In this document: piece by piece, positions 11,534 to 25,300 of the stretch
Numbering within the stretch: position 1 is the stretch's first letter
How the letters are laid out: each line of letters begins with the position of its first letter
Origin: Timema cristinae
Lineage: Eukaryota; Arthropoda; Insecta; Phasmatodea; Timematidae
Length of the DNA: 64,000 nt
Direction of reading: 5' to 3'
Assembly: GCA_039000515.1 (NCBI GenBank)
Contig: JBCFYV010011135.1
Location: 9,364,642 to 9,428,641 of the forward strand
Notes under the pieces: model-generated
Database searches by the model: none
Told to the model about the DNA's origin: nothing
The model's input: only the letters and a program-made list of their open reading frames with translations
Translations under genes and position numbers: made by a program

Positions 11534-13042
11534 CAGGGTTGCCACTATTTTCTTTATACAAAATTTCATGTGTTTTCAAGACAGAATTTTCATTCTTCCG
11601 GACACTTTAAAACAGTGGTTCCCAACCTGGGGAGTAAAAAGCACTTCTTGGAGGCTAGGAACAAATAGGATATAAAGTTGAAAATCATTCAATAATTGGA
11701 GACCTTTTTTTATTTCAATCCCTTTTCCAAATTAACTAAGATAACTTTTCTTGCAGTATTGACAACACTATCTGTTAGCTGTAATTCAGTTACTAGCAAG
11801 AGATGCTCATATGCATGCAAGTGTTTATTTTCAAGCCCGCAACCACCAGATTCAACCCCCCAATTGTGCTCTCTAACCACCCTCTTAGCTACAATTGCAG
11901 TCACATGCAACACCACCAAATTTTCAACTCCGACTCCCATAAAATTAAAACTAAACAGCGATGTCGACTTGGAAGTGGAAAGTGATTTGTTGTATGCTCT
12001 GTCAGAGGGCTCTCTTGGCCGTGAGCATCTTTGGCTCCACCGGTGCTTTTCAGGACTATATTAATTATATTAATTTCTTTTCCTGGTTGTAATTCTTGCA
12101 TACGCGCCCCCTCCAGCCCGCCCCCAGTTAACAACTCAAGTCTGTCTGTTTTCTTCCTGACTTAACATAATTCACTTGTTTCTTTTAGCCACCTGTCCAG
12201 GATGTCTACCATCAGGGAAAACTGGAATTAGCCATGAATTTGAAGTGGTCGGGGAAAAACGGGAATAAGTCGGGAATTTGGTAAATAACCAAATATATCC
12301 GGGAAAATGTTGTTTTACTCAAAATATGAATTATAATAATCATTAAATCAGTAAATTACAATGTGATTCAAACTCTTTTTTTTTTTGTAGGCTCATATAT
12401 TTTATAAATTCTCTAATTCCCAGTCGACTATGTTAATACAAATAAAAACAATTGTTTATTAAAGTTTTAAAACTTATTACTATTCATAAAACAGATTAAC
12501 AAAAACCTTGGGGAAGGTATAAAAGTGTGTATGATATACTTTTGAGTCGGGAATTTTAGGAAATGATCAGGGAAAAAGTCGGGAATTTCATTGGTCAAGT
12601 CGAGTAGACACAATGCTATCATATCTATTTTAGTTCAATGCTTAATATATTGTGTATGTATTTCATGGCCACAGTAGGCCCTTGTGTAAGAGGGGGCGGG
12701 TTTTTTCAATCTTATTTTCAACTTCAAAACTAGCATTAATTACTATTTAATTAAATGACATAAGAAGTGATAATATTTTATAATGTAGTAAAAAGTATTA
12801 TAAACAAACAAGATGGTTTGACCTTGATGAGCAATAGATAAATGTTTGAATTAGCATACTTGCTTCTTCAGTTCAATATTCCTTCTATGGAAAGCCTTAC
12901 TATTTTAAAGCTAACAGTTTAATGTCATAAATATTCTAATACTTTTTTTTTTTTAATTTTTATATAGAATTCCTTGCGCTATACCCGTTTTTATCTCCAA
13001 CACAAAACATACCCTGTGTTATTCTAGTGTGTGGCAACCCTG
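11534..13042. repeat. Possible TIR-bounded element (CAGGGTTGCCAC ... GTGGCAACCCTG)
   Basis: The left end CAGGGTTGCCAC and right end GTGGCAACCCTG are perfect 12-bp inverted repeats of the hAT style. The flanking 8-mers (AGCAATAC and TCTACTAT) do not match, so a simple insertion is not proven. Inside lies a second hAT-like end, CAGTGGTTCCCAACCTGGGG at 11613, and a repeat with CGGGAA/GTCGGGAATTT words at about 12195-12600. The locus is probably composite. Confidence 0.4.
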
Positions 13043-13053
13043 TCTACTATATG

Positions 13054-13677
13054 TTTATTTAAAGTACATAAACAAAAGGAAAAATGGTGTAAAACGGCTT
13101 AAATCAAATGAAAAATGGCGCCAATCTATGTAAACACTTTAAATAGGCTATAGAAAATATATTTACTTATAAATTGGACAAACGTCAACTTTTTAGTTAG
13201 ACCCATATTTTAAAATCATCTTAATGCCAGTTTGTAATATAATATATAGCATCTATACATAACATTTAATCTAACATAATATAACGACAGAAATAACATA
13301 GCTTACGATTCCATTTGGATGTTCTGAAACATGTTAACCACAGCACAAACTACATCATTAAACTGCCGCTCGCATTGGTGAGCACATCAACCTAAACATC
13401 AATCTCATCTAGTTTGGTTTGCCGACGAAGGAGAGGTCAGGGTTTGAACACCAGCTAAGTGCATTAAGGCTGCTTATTCTTAAATGTTTTTCCACTCTAC
13501 TTCCACACATGTGAGTGCATTTTTCCTAAATTCTACCGTACTCATCGCTAACCTGACCGGTAGAAAGAGACGGTGCAAAAAATATATATAAAAAACCCTT
13601 ATCGATTTCCTTGCCCATCCGTCGTCTTTTGTCTTGAACAAAGAGGAGATTCAAGTTTAACGCCATTGGGAGGGCTC
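13054..13677 (-). promoter_or_regulatory. Putative 3' UTR of the ABCA gene with candidate poly(A) signals
   Basis: Downstream of the stop, the transcript strand has ATTAAA at 13265-13270 and AATAAA at 13054-13059. Either could end the mRNA; neither has a clear GU-rich partner visible by eye. A SINE fragment (about 13425-13556, other strand) lies within this stretch. Confidence 0.3.
13425..13556 (+). mobile_element. SINE family 1 fragment
   Basis: Recognised by GACGAAGGAGAGGTCAGGGTT (B-box region), AATGTTTTTCCACTCTAC and TAAATTCTACCGTACTCAT, the family body. It lies in the presumed 3' UTR of the ABCA gene on the opposite strand. Confidence 0.55.
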
Positions 13678-13842
13678 TCAGTCTTTCTGCGACTTGGCGA
13701 AGGCCAGGAACACTTGCTCAAGAGATGTCTCGCTGATGCTGTAGTCTTCTATGGCGAGAGTCGTATTCTTGAGATGCTCCATACTAGTGAACAACACTTT
13801 CCAAGGAATATGCGGGTTCAACAGCCGGTAATGAAGCATGCC
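13678..13842 (-). CDS. ABCA terminal exon 13 with stop codon
   Basis: The coding part of the last exon is 54 residues plus TGA, with acceptor CCATCAG. It reads GMLHYRL at the start and [20 protein letters not shown] near the end, matching the C-terminal ABCA segment (GM-x-hY...YSVSQTTLEQVFLNFAK). The protein ends SQKD. Phase 0 agrees with exon 12. Confidence 0.95.
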   Translation of the reverse strand, partial: GMLHYRLLNPHIPWKVLFTSMEHLKNTTLAIEDYSISETSLEQVFLAFAKSQKD

Positions 13843-16800
13843 CTGATGGAAACAAAGGAGGGAATTTGTTTGTTCAATTTAATAAATATAAAAAATAGTC
13901 ATTTATTAAGTTAAGGAACCTAAACAGTAAATAGCAATTTGCCGGTTTATGAGAAAATTGTACAGTAGGTAAAGTTATAGACCAATTTTCATAGAAAGGT
14001 TTTTTAAGGAAACACAAACTTCTTTTTTAGAGTCAACGTTGATAAAATTTTACCGTACAGTATTATTTTTTATCAGTGTGTCTTACTGCGTGTCCAGGTT
14101 ATACACCTATGTAATAGTTCCGCCAATTAGTTAGGAAGGAAATGGTTGAATTTAGATAATTTGTAGCCACATTTGCACAAAGGGAGAGTGGAAAAGCATT
14201 TAGGAAATACCACCCTCAGTACATTTAACCGAGATTCAAACCCCTATCCCCTTACATCGGCAGTCTAGTCTATTGCGAGAGTAACACCATGGACCATGTG
14301 TCCACCGAAGCAGGTTAGAGTAGTAATATTAGTATATAGGTTTTGATAATATCTATTAAAAATGATAGCTGTAAATCACATGACCTTACATTGACATATA
14401 ACTAGATCTGTAGTAACTTTTCCTTGGTGTCTTCTTATGAAAATTGGACTAGATGTAATTTTTACATTCTCGCTATCTTACAGGTAGAGAAAGTATTGTG
14501 ATTATCAAAATAATCGAAATTGAGATTTTGATGAATTTTAATGTTCCATGACCCCCTAATCTGAAAAAGTGGTTTTTGAATTTTCATTTGTCTGTGCCTC
14601 GAACTAGAGACTAGACTATTTTACCGATCGAGCTAAAACATAGTATGTAGGGTTTTCATAGGGTTGCCCCAAGTAGTTTTTGGAATTGGGTATCCAACCC
14701 TTAAATTAAGGGTAGTTTACTGAAGGGTAAAAAGAAAAAATATCAATTTTATCAAAATTGGCTCTAATGATTTTGATTAAAATTCTTTTCTAAACATGAA
14801 TTAATATTACAAACAAAATGGCTACTCTCAATTTTTCATCAAAATGACTTTAAGCGTTCCGGTCTGAAGCGTAAATTTGCATTTTTATAATCATATTTTG
14901 CTAAAGATATGAAATTACTTATCATTGCAAATATGTAGGTCTATTTATAATTTAAAAAATTATCTGAAACAAATTTTTATAAAAGCAATAATTTTCAAGC
15001 TATATGCAAATATATATATTTTTAAACTTTTCGAACACTAAAAGTAAAGAAAGCATTGCGACCGTAAAAAAACTAACCCGAGGTGTTGATGGATGTCAAC
15101 ATTTTATGACCTCCTGAACCCTAGAAAGTGGTTTTTGCAATGCCATCTGTCTGTGTGTCTGTCTAACCCTAAAATTAAGATTAGTTTAATAAAGGGCGAC
15201 AAGAGAAAAAATACATTTCCACAAAATCAGCTCTAACGTATTTGAATTTTGATTAAAATTTGTATCTAGGCGTTTATTAAGATTATAAACAAATAGCTAA
15301 TATGAAGTATTACCGACCCTTGTGGACCCAATATCGATCTTTTGTTTTTGTGTTGTTGTTTTTTGTCAAAATATAACACTAAGGACTTTAATTCTTTAAA
15401 AAAGAAAATCATAAAATTTAAATCCGAGAGTAAAAAATGTTGAACGTACCGGTAAGTATAAGCCAACTTTTTCTCTAGTCTGCTAGTGTATATTATTTTG
15501 TTTCACATATATTACAAGTTTTGAGTAAATATCTCCATTTTTTTTTAAATTGAGTGAGAAAGTCCTTGCAGAGTTTTGTATTATTTATTTAGTATTGTGT
15601 GAGCAACTTAAGAATACATAGAAATAACAGTATTATGCTTACAGGAATTAAGGTTATGTAATTCTGATACGATTATAATTTTGTAAATGTATTGATTATG
15701 AATGAACCATTCAAATTCTTGGAATCCTTTAGAATATTTGAAGATTTGAAAAAATAATTTAATAATAATATAGCAATTAATATAATGTTTGTGAGATGTA
15801 TATCCCTTTACAAACAAATGCTGGACAATTAATTTATCACTAAATATTAGGGATGGACGGGAATTACATTCTTATTTCAGGACGGAAAATGTGTCAAAAT
15901 ATTGGGATCCAGACAGGAACGGAAAATTTTAAAATTATGCGTTAGAATAATTTTATATTATAATATATTGATTTTTAAACTAATATGGCAAGATTTTAAA
16001 AAGTTATAATATTATCAGAACCCGTTTCGGTGGCCGCATGGTCTAGGGCATCACTCTCACAATAGACTAGACTGCCGATGACGAGGAGGTTTTTTCTAAA
16101 TGGTTTCCCACTATCCACGCAAATGTGAGCACACCTCTTCTAAATTCAATCATCCTCATTCCCAACACATTAGAGTAATTAATACATTGCCATATGACAT
16201 CATAATTAAATAAAGAGAGGTGTGTGAATAGCAGGTTTTATCAAATCAAATACAAAATTTTTGAATTAATATCGAATATGAAATAATACAAATCAAATAG
16301 TTAATTTTATTACATGTTTTATGGAAGTTATTTTTATTAGTTAATTTCTTTTGAAAATTGTGTTTTATATTTAATTATTTGCACAGTGCAAAAAATACTA
16401 CAAAACAAAATGTTTGGCGCCTCTGAGTAGTGTTTATAAGTATGAAATTTCAAAATATTATCTAGGTTTGAAACCTCTTAAAAGTTACTCAGGTTTATTA
16501 AACTTCCTTAATGTTCTCTCTAGGTTTGACACCCCTCACACTCTTCTCCCTGTCTGGCTCGCCAACAATAGACACACCCATGCCTCATAAATGGTTTACC
16601 TCGGCAAGCTACTTCTCCTTCCCCCCTTCCTCTCATTTCCACACTCTAATAGATAGAATAATATATCTCTGTCCTTCTATAAATCTATCACTTTCTAAAC
16701 CTAATAAATAACTGTTGATAGAGCACAATAAGTGGCGCCTCCCAACTTGTTTGTCTCTCTACAAGTGGTAAAATAACCCCATCCCAGACACCAAATTTGC

Positions 16801-19320
16801 TAAATAACAAAAAAGAAAACTGTCTACAAAAGAGATTGGCAGTGATGAGTCGACAGTAACTGTTAAAACACTAACGTGCCCTTTGTTTAGTGACTCAAGT
16901 TTTGTTTCCTGCCAAAAACTTTTCAAGAACTTTGACTGACTTGGGAATTGATAAATTTCTGACCTCCACCCCCACCCCCAAGGGCTCGGAATCCCATCCT
17001 CCCCCCCCCCCCCTACTAAATATGAAACAAATCTTATTTGAATAAAAATAAAAATCCTTTCAATGTGGTAAAATTAGCCTCTTATGCTTATCATTTTGTC
17101 TTATGTAACATATTAAGCTGTGCGTGGTAATTTACTGCCTTATCTATACTTCACCAACGTTATTATTTTATGCATCTCGCCCCAACGGCTTCTAAGAAGC
17201 AATTGCAAAATATATATATATATATATAAAAATTCAGAGTGTAGTATGTTGCAAATTTGCATCAATATCACTATAAGGACATAGAAAATAAAGAGGCCTC
17301 TATGGAAAAGAGAAGTACTTTGTACCCATAGTCTGACTTAAATGAAACAGAAATATGGTCATTGGATGTAACATATATGTAAGAGAGACTAGGAGAGTTG
17401 AGGCCAGGAGAAATAGGGCTAGGAATGAGAGCAAGAGTTTGACTACATGAGATAGTATTAACATGTAAGAAAAGCGAAAGGATCCAAAGGAAAATTATGG
17501 TGCTGAAGTGTGGAAGGCAGGGGTGGCTCGTCCCTAAGGCGCGGGCCCCCCAACCCCACGAATCCCCAGTTCCTTTTAAAGTTATTATTCGCACTCTCAC
17601 GACAATTTTATCTTACCATAATAGTTTCAAGAAAAATATGTTTTTGGTTTAAGTAATAGCAGGCAATGTTTTTAAAATGGCATGCGGTTGGGCGCGAGGC
17701 GGTCAGCGCCTGATATTGGAAACCAAACCTTCCCACCTCTTCACCTCTTATCTTCAAATGTCATGCAGTCGGGCGCTCGACGGTCAGCGCCTGACATAGT
17801 GAAACCTAACCTTCCCTCCCCTTAACCCGTTGTCCTCATCCTGCTATAGCTAGCATTGCTTTGTCTTCTATTGAAGGCGCACTCCCTTACGCGCCCTAAG
17901 GTTGAAAGCATGTGAAATGTGTATAGCGTGAACCAGCAATAATTGTTGTCAGTAATCCTGCGTGCTCCTGCATCTTGAGGATGTGTGTGGCGTATGTGTT
18001 TATAATAATATTATGTAGGGTTATTTTAGGATAATGTTTATTTGAGTTATATGTTTTAATATTTTTTGTAACTAGGCTTAATATGAATAGTTCAATTCAG
18101 GCGCTTAAGACAACGAATATTGCAAGATTAACTCTTGATCAAAAAAGATAATTGAATTCATTAGGTAGGCCATGTCCTGAATTTTGTATGGAATAAAGTG
18201 AAAACATACAAACCTATATATTCATGCACATTACACAGCTGCAGAGTTTCTACAACACATCCATGTCCTTTGGGGGAAGTTTATTTATTTTTTATCTGTC
18301 CATGTTGGTTGTGATAATAATTTTTGAGTTTAACTAAATGAATATCTAGCAAAACATATTCCGAAATTTGTGTCTTCTTTTAAATATATTATTTAGAAAT
18401 AATTTATTAATTAAACAGGTTGCGCCCTCCAGCTTCTAAAGTGACGAGCCGCCACTGGCGGAAGGAAAAGACTGTAAGGTAGAACAAGAAAGAGATGGAA
18501 GTAACAGCTAATAGCAAGTGTGTGAGTGAGAGGAGAAGAGTGGAAGCAAAGAGGAAGACAAGAGTGACCTGGCCACAAGCTTAAAACAGTTTATGATAAT
18601 GACAAACCATAAGAAAACATATATTATACTCGTCTTCACTACCTAATAAAAATCGAACAAAAGTAAATTTAGCTGAAGAAAGCTGTGGAAACATCTTACC
18701 TTATGCTCGTCTTTCAATTCACAGTTTGGTCTAAACGTCATCTTTATCGTATCTTTAAGTTCCATCAACTCTTTGGCGGTTTCAATGCACCCCAACTTGA
18801 CCATGAGGGTGAATCCTTGTCCAAATTTTCTTTTGAGGTATTGGTTACCACCCATACACATAAATTGACCGTTAACCATTATGGCCACACGGTTACACAA
18901 GGCCTCACATTCTTCCATGCTATTAAACAAGAGTAATATTAAATTGTGCCATCATGGGGGGGGGGGGATATCAACTAGTGGCTATTTTAAGAAAAATAAA
19001 TAAACTTTACAATATCTGTACAGTTGCATAAATTCTTACAAACTTTCATCAATCAAGATCTTAAAATATGTTTAACTAAAAATGTTGGACCTGTAGACCA
19101 GTGACAAAAATAGTTGCATCATTTCAGTAAGAAAATACTCCATGTTATTATACTTGTTTAACATCGCTGATAATTGATTTGGAAGTTTTCCTGGCTTCCG
19201 GTGGTGAAGAAGGCGGCGGTAGGGGTAAATATGGGTAAAAGATATAAATTAAAAAATTTGAGGTCAGCAAGGCTGACTTTTTATGTGGTAACAGGGAATG
19301 TGTTTTATGTTCAACATATA

Positions 19321-19358
<38 letters not shown>

Positions 19359-22300
19359 GTTGCTAGCTGTCCTCTTCTCATTAGATCCTCTATACACATT
19401 TCACAGCCTCTGATTTTCAAATCTAAATATACCCTAAATTTGGATTTGATGGAATTTTATTATAAATATGATAAAAGTCAAACATTTAATTTATTTAACT
19501 TTTTAAAGACATTATCATAGATCCATTATTTGACTTTGCCTAAAATTGTGACACTCGTAATATTTTAAATCTGGTCATTATTTGGACACGGTTTATTGAC
19601 CTTTTTTATTATTGGACTCAAGTGACTCGGTCACAGCTGAGAAATAGTTGGATTTTGTTAATTAGTAACATTAAGAATACACAAATATAATTTTTGTGGT
19701 AAACAGTGATAACATTTTAATTTATTATTAGTATTATCTATAAAAAGTGAAGGTTGGTAGAATAAGAAGAATTGATGTAAAATTATATGAAAATTGTTTA
19801 AGTAACTTTTACTGTCAAATTAGTTACTTCCTATTTAATTAGACTATAAATGAGATTTTTTTTGTATTATTTAAATTTATTATTATTATTATTATCGCGT
19901 CTTACTACCCATTCGGGTTATACGCACACTTACACTAATGTGTAATGGTAGGGTGATTGTGAGATGAAATGGAGGACCTACAGTTTAACGTGGAATCCGA
20001 ACCACGGTGGAGGCCTGGCATTCCCCACATTCACAAGATGTCTTGTCAGAGATGAAGGAAGGGTTTGGTAATCAGATAAATCTGTGTCGGGACCGAGGAT
20101 TGAACCCCGGCCGCCAGCACAGAAGTCTGACACCTTACCCCTAGACCACCAGGTCACCGACTATTATTTAAATAAATAATAGAGATGGGCCACTTGAGTC
20201 TTCGAATCCACCAAATCCTGAAGAGTATTCGAGATTCGAGGATTCAGTGTTTTATTGGATACGATGGTCGAATCTTTCACCTCATAAACAAAGCACAACT
20301 TAATTCGTAGTCATTATTTTATCGGACAGAAGAGATAAACACAAATATTTTTTTTTTAAATAATAATCGTCAGGTGTAGAAAATGTAACGTGCCTAGTAC
20401 CCTACCCTTCCACCCCTATGGGAAACTTGGACTCGACCGTTTCGGCACATGCTCACTTCTGAAACTTTCACCTCACAAACAATCTTGTAAATATTTTAAT
20501 GAACACATTAAGGCTCTTTGAAAACTGTAAATCAAAACTAGAATTACAAATAAACTCTAGATAAATAAAACACATTACAGCTTTTTTTTTAAGAGACATA
20601 ACACATTACTACATACGATACAAAGTCATTTTACTCGCCAGCGGCCAGTGTGATGATTAAATAAACATGATTGTTAATTCTTAAGGCCCAGACACAGACT
20701 CCATATCCGTAGGTCCGTGGTCCATAAGAAATTGATACTACACTATTAGATTGCTCTGGCCACAGAGTCCTTATCCGTAAGTCCTTACTCCGTGGAAGTT
20801 GCCCAACTTTAACTTTCTACGGACTCGTTTATACTGCCTACCAATCACAGCCGAGTAAATATGTGCATGCGCCTTGAAATAAAGAAAGAATGTTGTGATG
20901 GAATCCGTCGCTATGGAAACATATACAAAATGAAAAGATGGCTACATGCGGACCTATTTCAGAACATTTTTCTAAAAATCTAAACACCCCGGGAAGAGCG
21001 GCTTCTAGGAAAGTGTTTTCTGAGAAATACCAAGTTCTCAGAAATATTGGCATTGCTTTTGTAGGTTCAACACCCCTATTTGGTTTATTCTCTATTCAAT
21101 AGAGTCATTTAATTTTTTGTAATTGATAAATTATGGATAGCCTACTATTGATTTCCCATCCAAAATATTAGTAGGCCTACATCTGTTTAGCATTTTCAGG
21201 CTATTGCAAACACTTATTATTTTAAGTTTGATAGTTAGAATAAAGTTATAAATATATTTCTTGTGATTGTTCTTAACCTATATTTTAATATAAATACTGG
21301 AAGTTTTCTCAACAAAGTTGTTTTTGAATCTTTTTCTTTGATCAGCTGACAGCTTGACGCACGCTCCATGCTGTAGACTATTTTATTTCAAATTTTTTGA
21401 TTGGATGAAGTGTCTTACTATCTCATTGGTTGAAACGGTCACGTGATTATGGATATTGAGACTGTAATCGCGAGTAGAATTTCTTATGGACCAGGAGCAT
21501 GGAGTATGGACCACAGACCTACGGATACGAGTCTGTGTATGGGCCTTTACTAACCAACTGGTTTTAATTACCTACAGGTATGCAAAGAAACCCAATTTAT
21601 TTCGTATGAACCTTAAGTTAGATATTTTATTGGGTTTCATGAAAAATAAATACTGTCAACAGTTATACACAGATAAAACTGTTTATTTACGCCTACCGGC
21701 CTAAGACCTACATATTGTATATCGATTATTTGTTTAAAATCGATTCGGGTAATCTGATCCTTTAGTAAGTGTTATCGAGTTTTAAGAATCAAATAACAAC
21801 TTGCTATTTCATAATTTGTTTTTAGATTGATTTTTACTAAGAGTTTATTATTTTTTCAAATAATGTTATTGATGTAATTATAAAAACATTCAAATGCAGT
21901 CTTGCCTAATAAATAAGGAATGAACATATTGCAAGAATCGAATATATTTCTTTTTTCTACATGAAGATAGATAATAGACATAAAATAAAATAATAACAAT
22001 AATAATAATATATACTTAGACATTATTGAGTTCACTATTTCCAAAGTATGTTTAATTGTTAAGAATGTTGTTTTAGTATTTTTTTTTTAAATCTGTTTGT
22101 ATATTTATTTTAGCTTTCTTATCAAAATAAATTATAATACCTCAAGATGATTAAAATTTGATCAAAAGGTAACTAGGCCTAATATGTTTGTTTATGTCAC
22201 ATGTTTTTTTTAGAAACTTAACCCATTCTATCAACACTTTTAAAAAATAGCTTAAAGACACTCAAATTTTGATTGATTTGATTTCTAAACAATAATATGA

Positions 22301-25300
22301 GTCTAAATTCTTTAATTTGGCTGGATTTTAATCTGTATTTTGTGAGGGTGTAACGTTGCTTGAGATCAACGATACAAGCAAGAAGCAAATATGAGTTAAA
22401 TAACTCCAAGTCTACAACCACGAAGAGTGGACATAACAAGACTCACCAAAACTGCCCCGTTTCTCGGTCTCCGTGTGTGAAGTCTCATCAACAAACATCC
22501 CGGCCCGTGTACATTGTTCTCGCCCGAGTGAAAAGGCGTAACTGATAGACTGTGGAGGTGTGGCGTGGTGAGCGTGGCATTTCTCACGTTGCCCCATGGG
22601 AAGTGGTCAGACAGTGATCACGTGATGTTCCCGACGTCTCTCCAATGACCTATTTGTTCTTTACCACCAATCCCGCTGTTTCATGTGAATGTTCTACTAT
22701 GTTCTTTTGCTTCCCCTATGTTCCCCTCCTCTCAGAGAAAAATTGCTTATAATCTGATGTCGTTTGCCTTAAGCGGCACTTCTTGGTTTGCCCGTGTCTT
22801 GGACACACATCACGGGATGGGATTATTCCCAAAGGTATAAATTCAAATTTCGGCCGTACTACTCAAAATTTACTGTTTGGAAAATATTTAAAGAATATTT
22901 TAAATAGACTATAGGTTAGGTCTAAATTCTCTTTTTGGCCAGTACATTCTAAATTTCCTTTCGACTTTCATCTGTCATTTTCTGTAATATTGTAAGAATG
23001 GCTAAGTACGTAGATTAATATGACGTAATGCTATATATAATTTGTTAAATATATTGCCAGGGTTTTGCCCTTCCGGCTTGTTGTCCCGTGATTGAAACTA
23101 TGAGGGACCTTTTATATATTTTTTTTTAACTTACCTTTACAAGGCGAATGCCTGGATTAATTTGGGCTAAGAATAATATAAGTATATTACTTTCTTTTTG
23201 GGTTGGCATTTAAGTAATACGCCAATGTTTTGTAACTATGAAGCGCGCACTGCGGGTTGCCGCTGAGGCCTGTTAAGGGGCCGTAAGCTACGTAGTGAAT
23301 GTAATTGTTAGGATAAGGTTGCTATGGCTACAGCGCCTCAGTATAGTTATGGGCATAACCCCTTTACCTCTTTTTTTTTGTTTATGTAATGGCTACATTG
23401 TAAAAGTAACCGTTAGGACAAGGTTGCTATGGATACAGCGCCTCAGTATTGTTATGGGCATAACCTTTTTTTATTTTATGTAACTCTCTTGTAACTATCT
23501 GTTGTTACTTATATATATATAGTCACATATATACATATATAATTATTGTTAATCTATTCTCAAATAAATAATTATTTATTAGACTCGCAATCTTTAATTT
23601 ACATCGACAAGTTCATAGTAATTTTGGCTGATCAAACAAAAGACTCTCGTACCGTTCCTTTTGAGTCTTTAGGTATAGTAGTGGATGGTGATTGAGAAGG
23701 GTTCACGGCGGCAGATGATTGAATAGGTCCAAGTATAGGCCTATCAACAAATATGTGGTCCTAACGCTCTTCTGCAATTAACTCATTTTCTTGTTGTTTT
23801 CATGCCCTCTTTACCTTATTGTACGTGTTCACCTGCCCTTGTCCAGTTGAGGAGAAGGGGGTGTACCACAAACTGCGCTACTCTGCTTTTGCAGAAGTGA
23901 GCGTTTCAGGACTAATATTTATTTTTGTAAATTTTGTGTTTCATGAACTCATCATCGGCCATGGACTCCGCCACTGGAATGAGCCGGATTTCTTCAAAGT
24001 CCGAGGTGTACACACTCAAAGGAGAGGAACTCATAGCGGAGCTGGACCGGAGAGGAATACTGCACCCCCCCAATGCCACGGTTATCCAGTTGCGGGCTCT
24101 TCTGTCAAAAAGTTTAAGTGAGTCCAGCGTTCCTTATTCTAGTGAACCCACCCTTAGTGTGAGCCAAGCCCCTTAGATCAGGGAAAGGAAGAAGTAGGCG
24201 CAAATAAGAGGCTTGAAGTAGGGGAACCAACTCCCAATAGTGTTGATAACCCAGCGGACACTGCCCCCTCCATTAAATTTAAGTTAAATATTGCCAGAGA
24301 TTGTTTGAAAGATATAGTTACTTGCGACGGTCAATCTAGCACTGTGTTATTTCAATTTCTGTTAGCAGTGGATAAGGTGAACAAACTTAACTTAGTTGGA
24401 GACCCCGATTTTTTAACTTTGTGTATTGGCAAAACTTCAGGGTTTTTGGCCCATATCATTTCTCAGGGTATCCAGTTGGGTCTATCTTGGAAAAAGGTTA
24501 GGGATAGAGCCTTAGAATCCTTGGTGAATAAGAGGGAGAGACAGAGACTTAGTAATATTTTTGTGCACAGATTTCAATATCCTGATGAGTCGCTTAGATT
24601 GTTTATTCTGTCGATCTCCGAAGCGGTGGGAATTTTGAATCTTGAGCTCTCAGAAAAAGAAGTGGTAGAGTTAATTCTAGAAAATGTGTCCCCCCTGACT
24701 CGTAGGCATTTTGTGTTCTCTTTCAAACCGAGTACTATTTCTGAGCTATATACACTCGCTTCGAGCATTGAAGGGTCTTTACAGGCCGAGGGAGAATATT
24801 TAGAAGCCCACCCGGTAGGTGTTTGTAGGAAACCGGCCATTGTGGGAAGTGTAAACGCCTCTTCTTCTAGAATGCCCGAACAATATAGGACCCCTCCTCA
24901 GTCTAGTAGTAGGGCTAATTTAGATTTTAAGAGCAAACCCTCTCTCCTCCCAGATAGGTCTAAGGTTAGATGTTTCAAGTGCCGTCAACTTGGGCACTTT
25001 CAGCGCCAGTGTCCCTTGGGAAACTTGTAACGCGCAGTGTTAGTGGAGGTGCCGCTGCGCGTCTCAATAGAAGGAAATGTCCCCCTCCTTCACCTGTGGT
25101 TGAGATTACTATTGGTTCGTATGTCGCGTACGCGTTATTGGACTCTGGTTCTTGTGCGTCTTTTATCAGTTTTGAGTTGCTTGAAAAGATTAGGAGTCTA
25201 GTTAATTGTAAACAAGAACTGGTGGAAGAAAAAAAGTTTTTGTTAGGTAATGGAAGTTTTTTGACTGTTAATCGTATGGTTTCAGTATCCATCAAAATGT

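Noticed and set aside
11534..13042. Simple hAT insertion bounded by CAGGGTTGCCAC / GTGGCAACCCTG
   Set aside because: The ends are inverted but the flanking 8-mers differ, so I kept it only as a possible composite repeat.
24970..25017. Start of a separate protease gene at 24970
   Set aside because: This stretch merely overlaps gag in another frame; protease is more plausibly entered by the -1 slip at 25018-25024.
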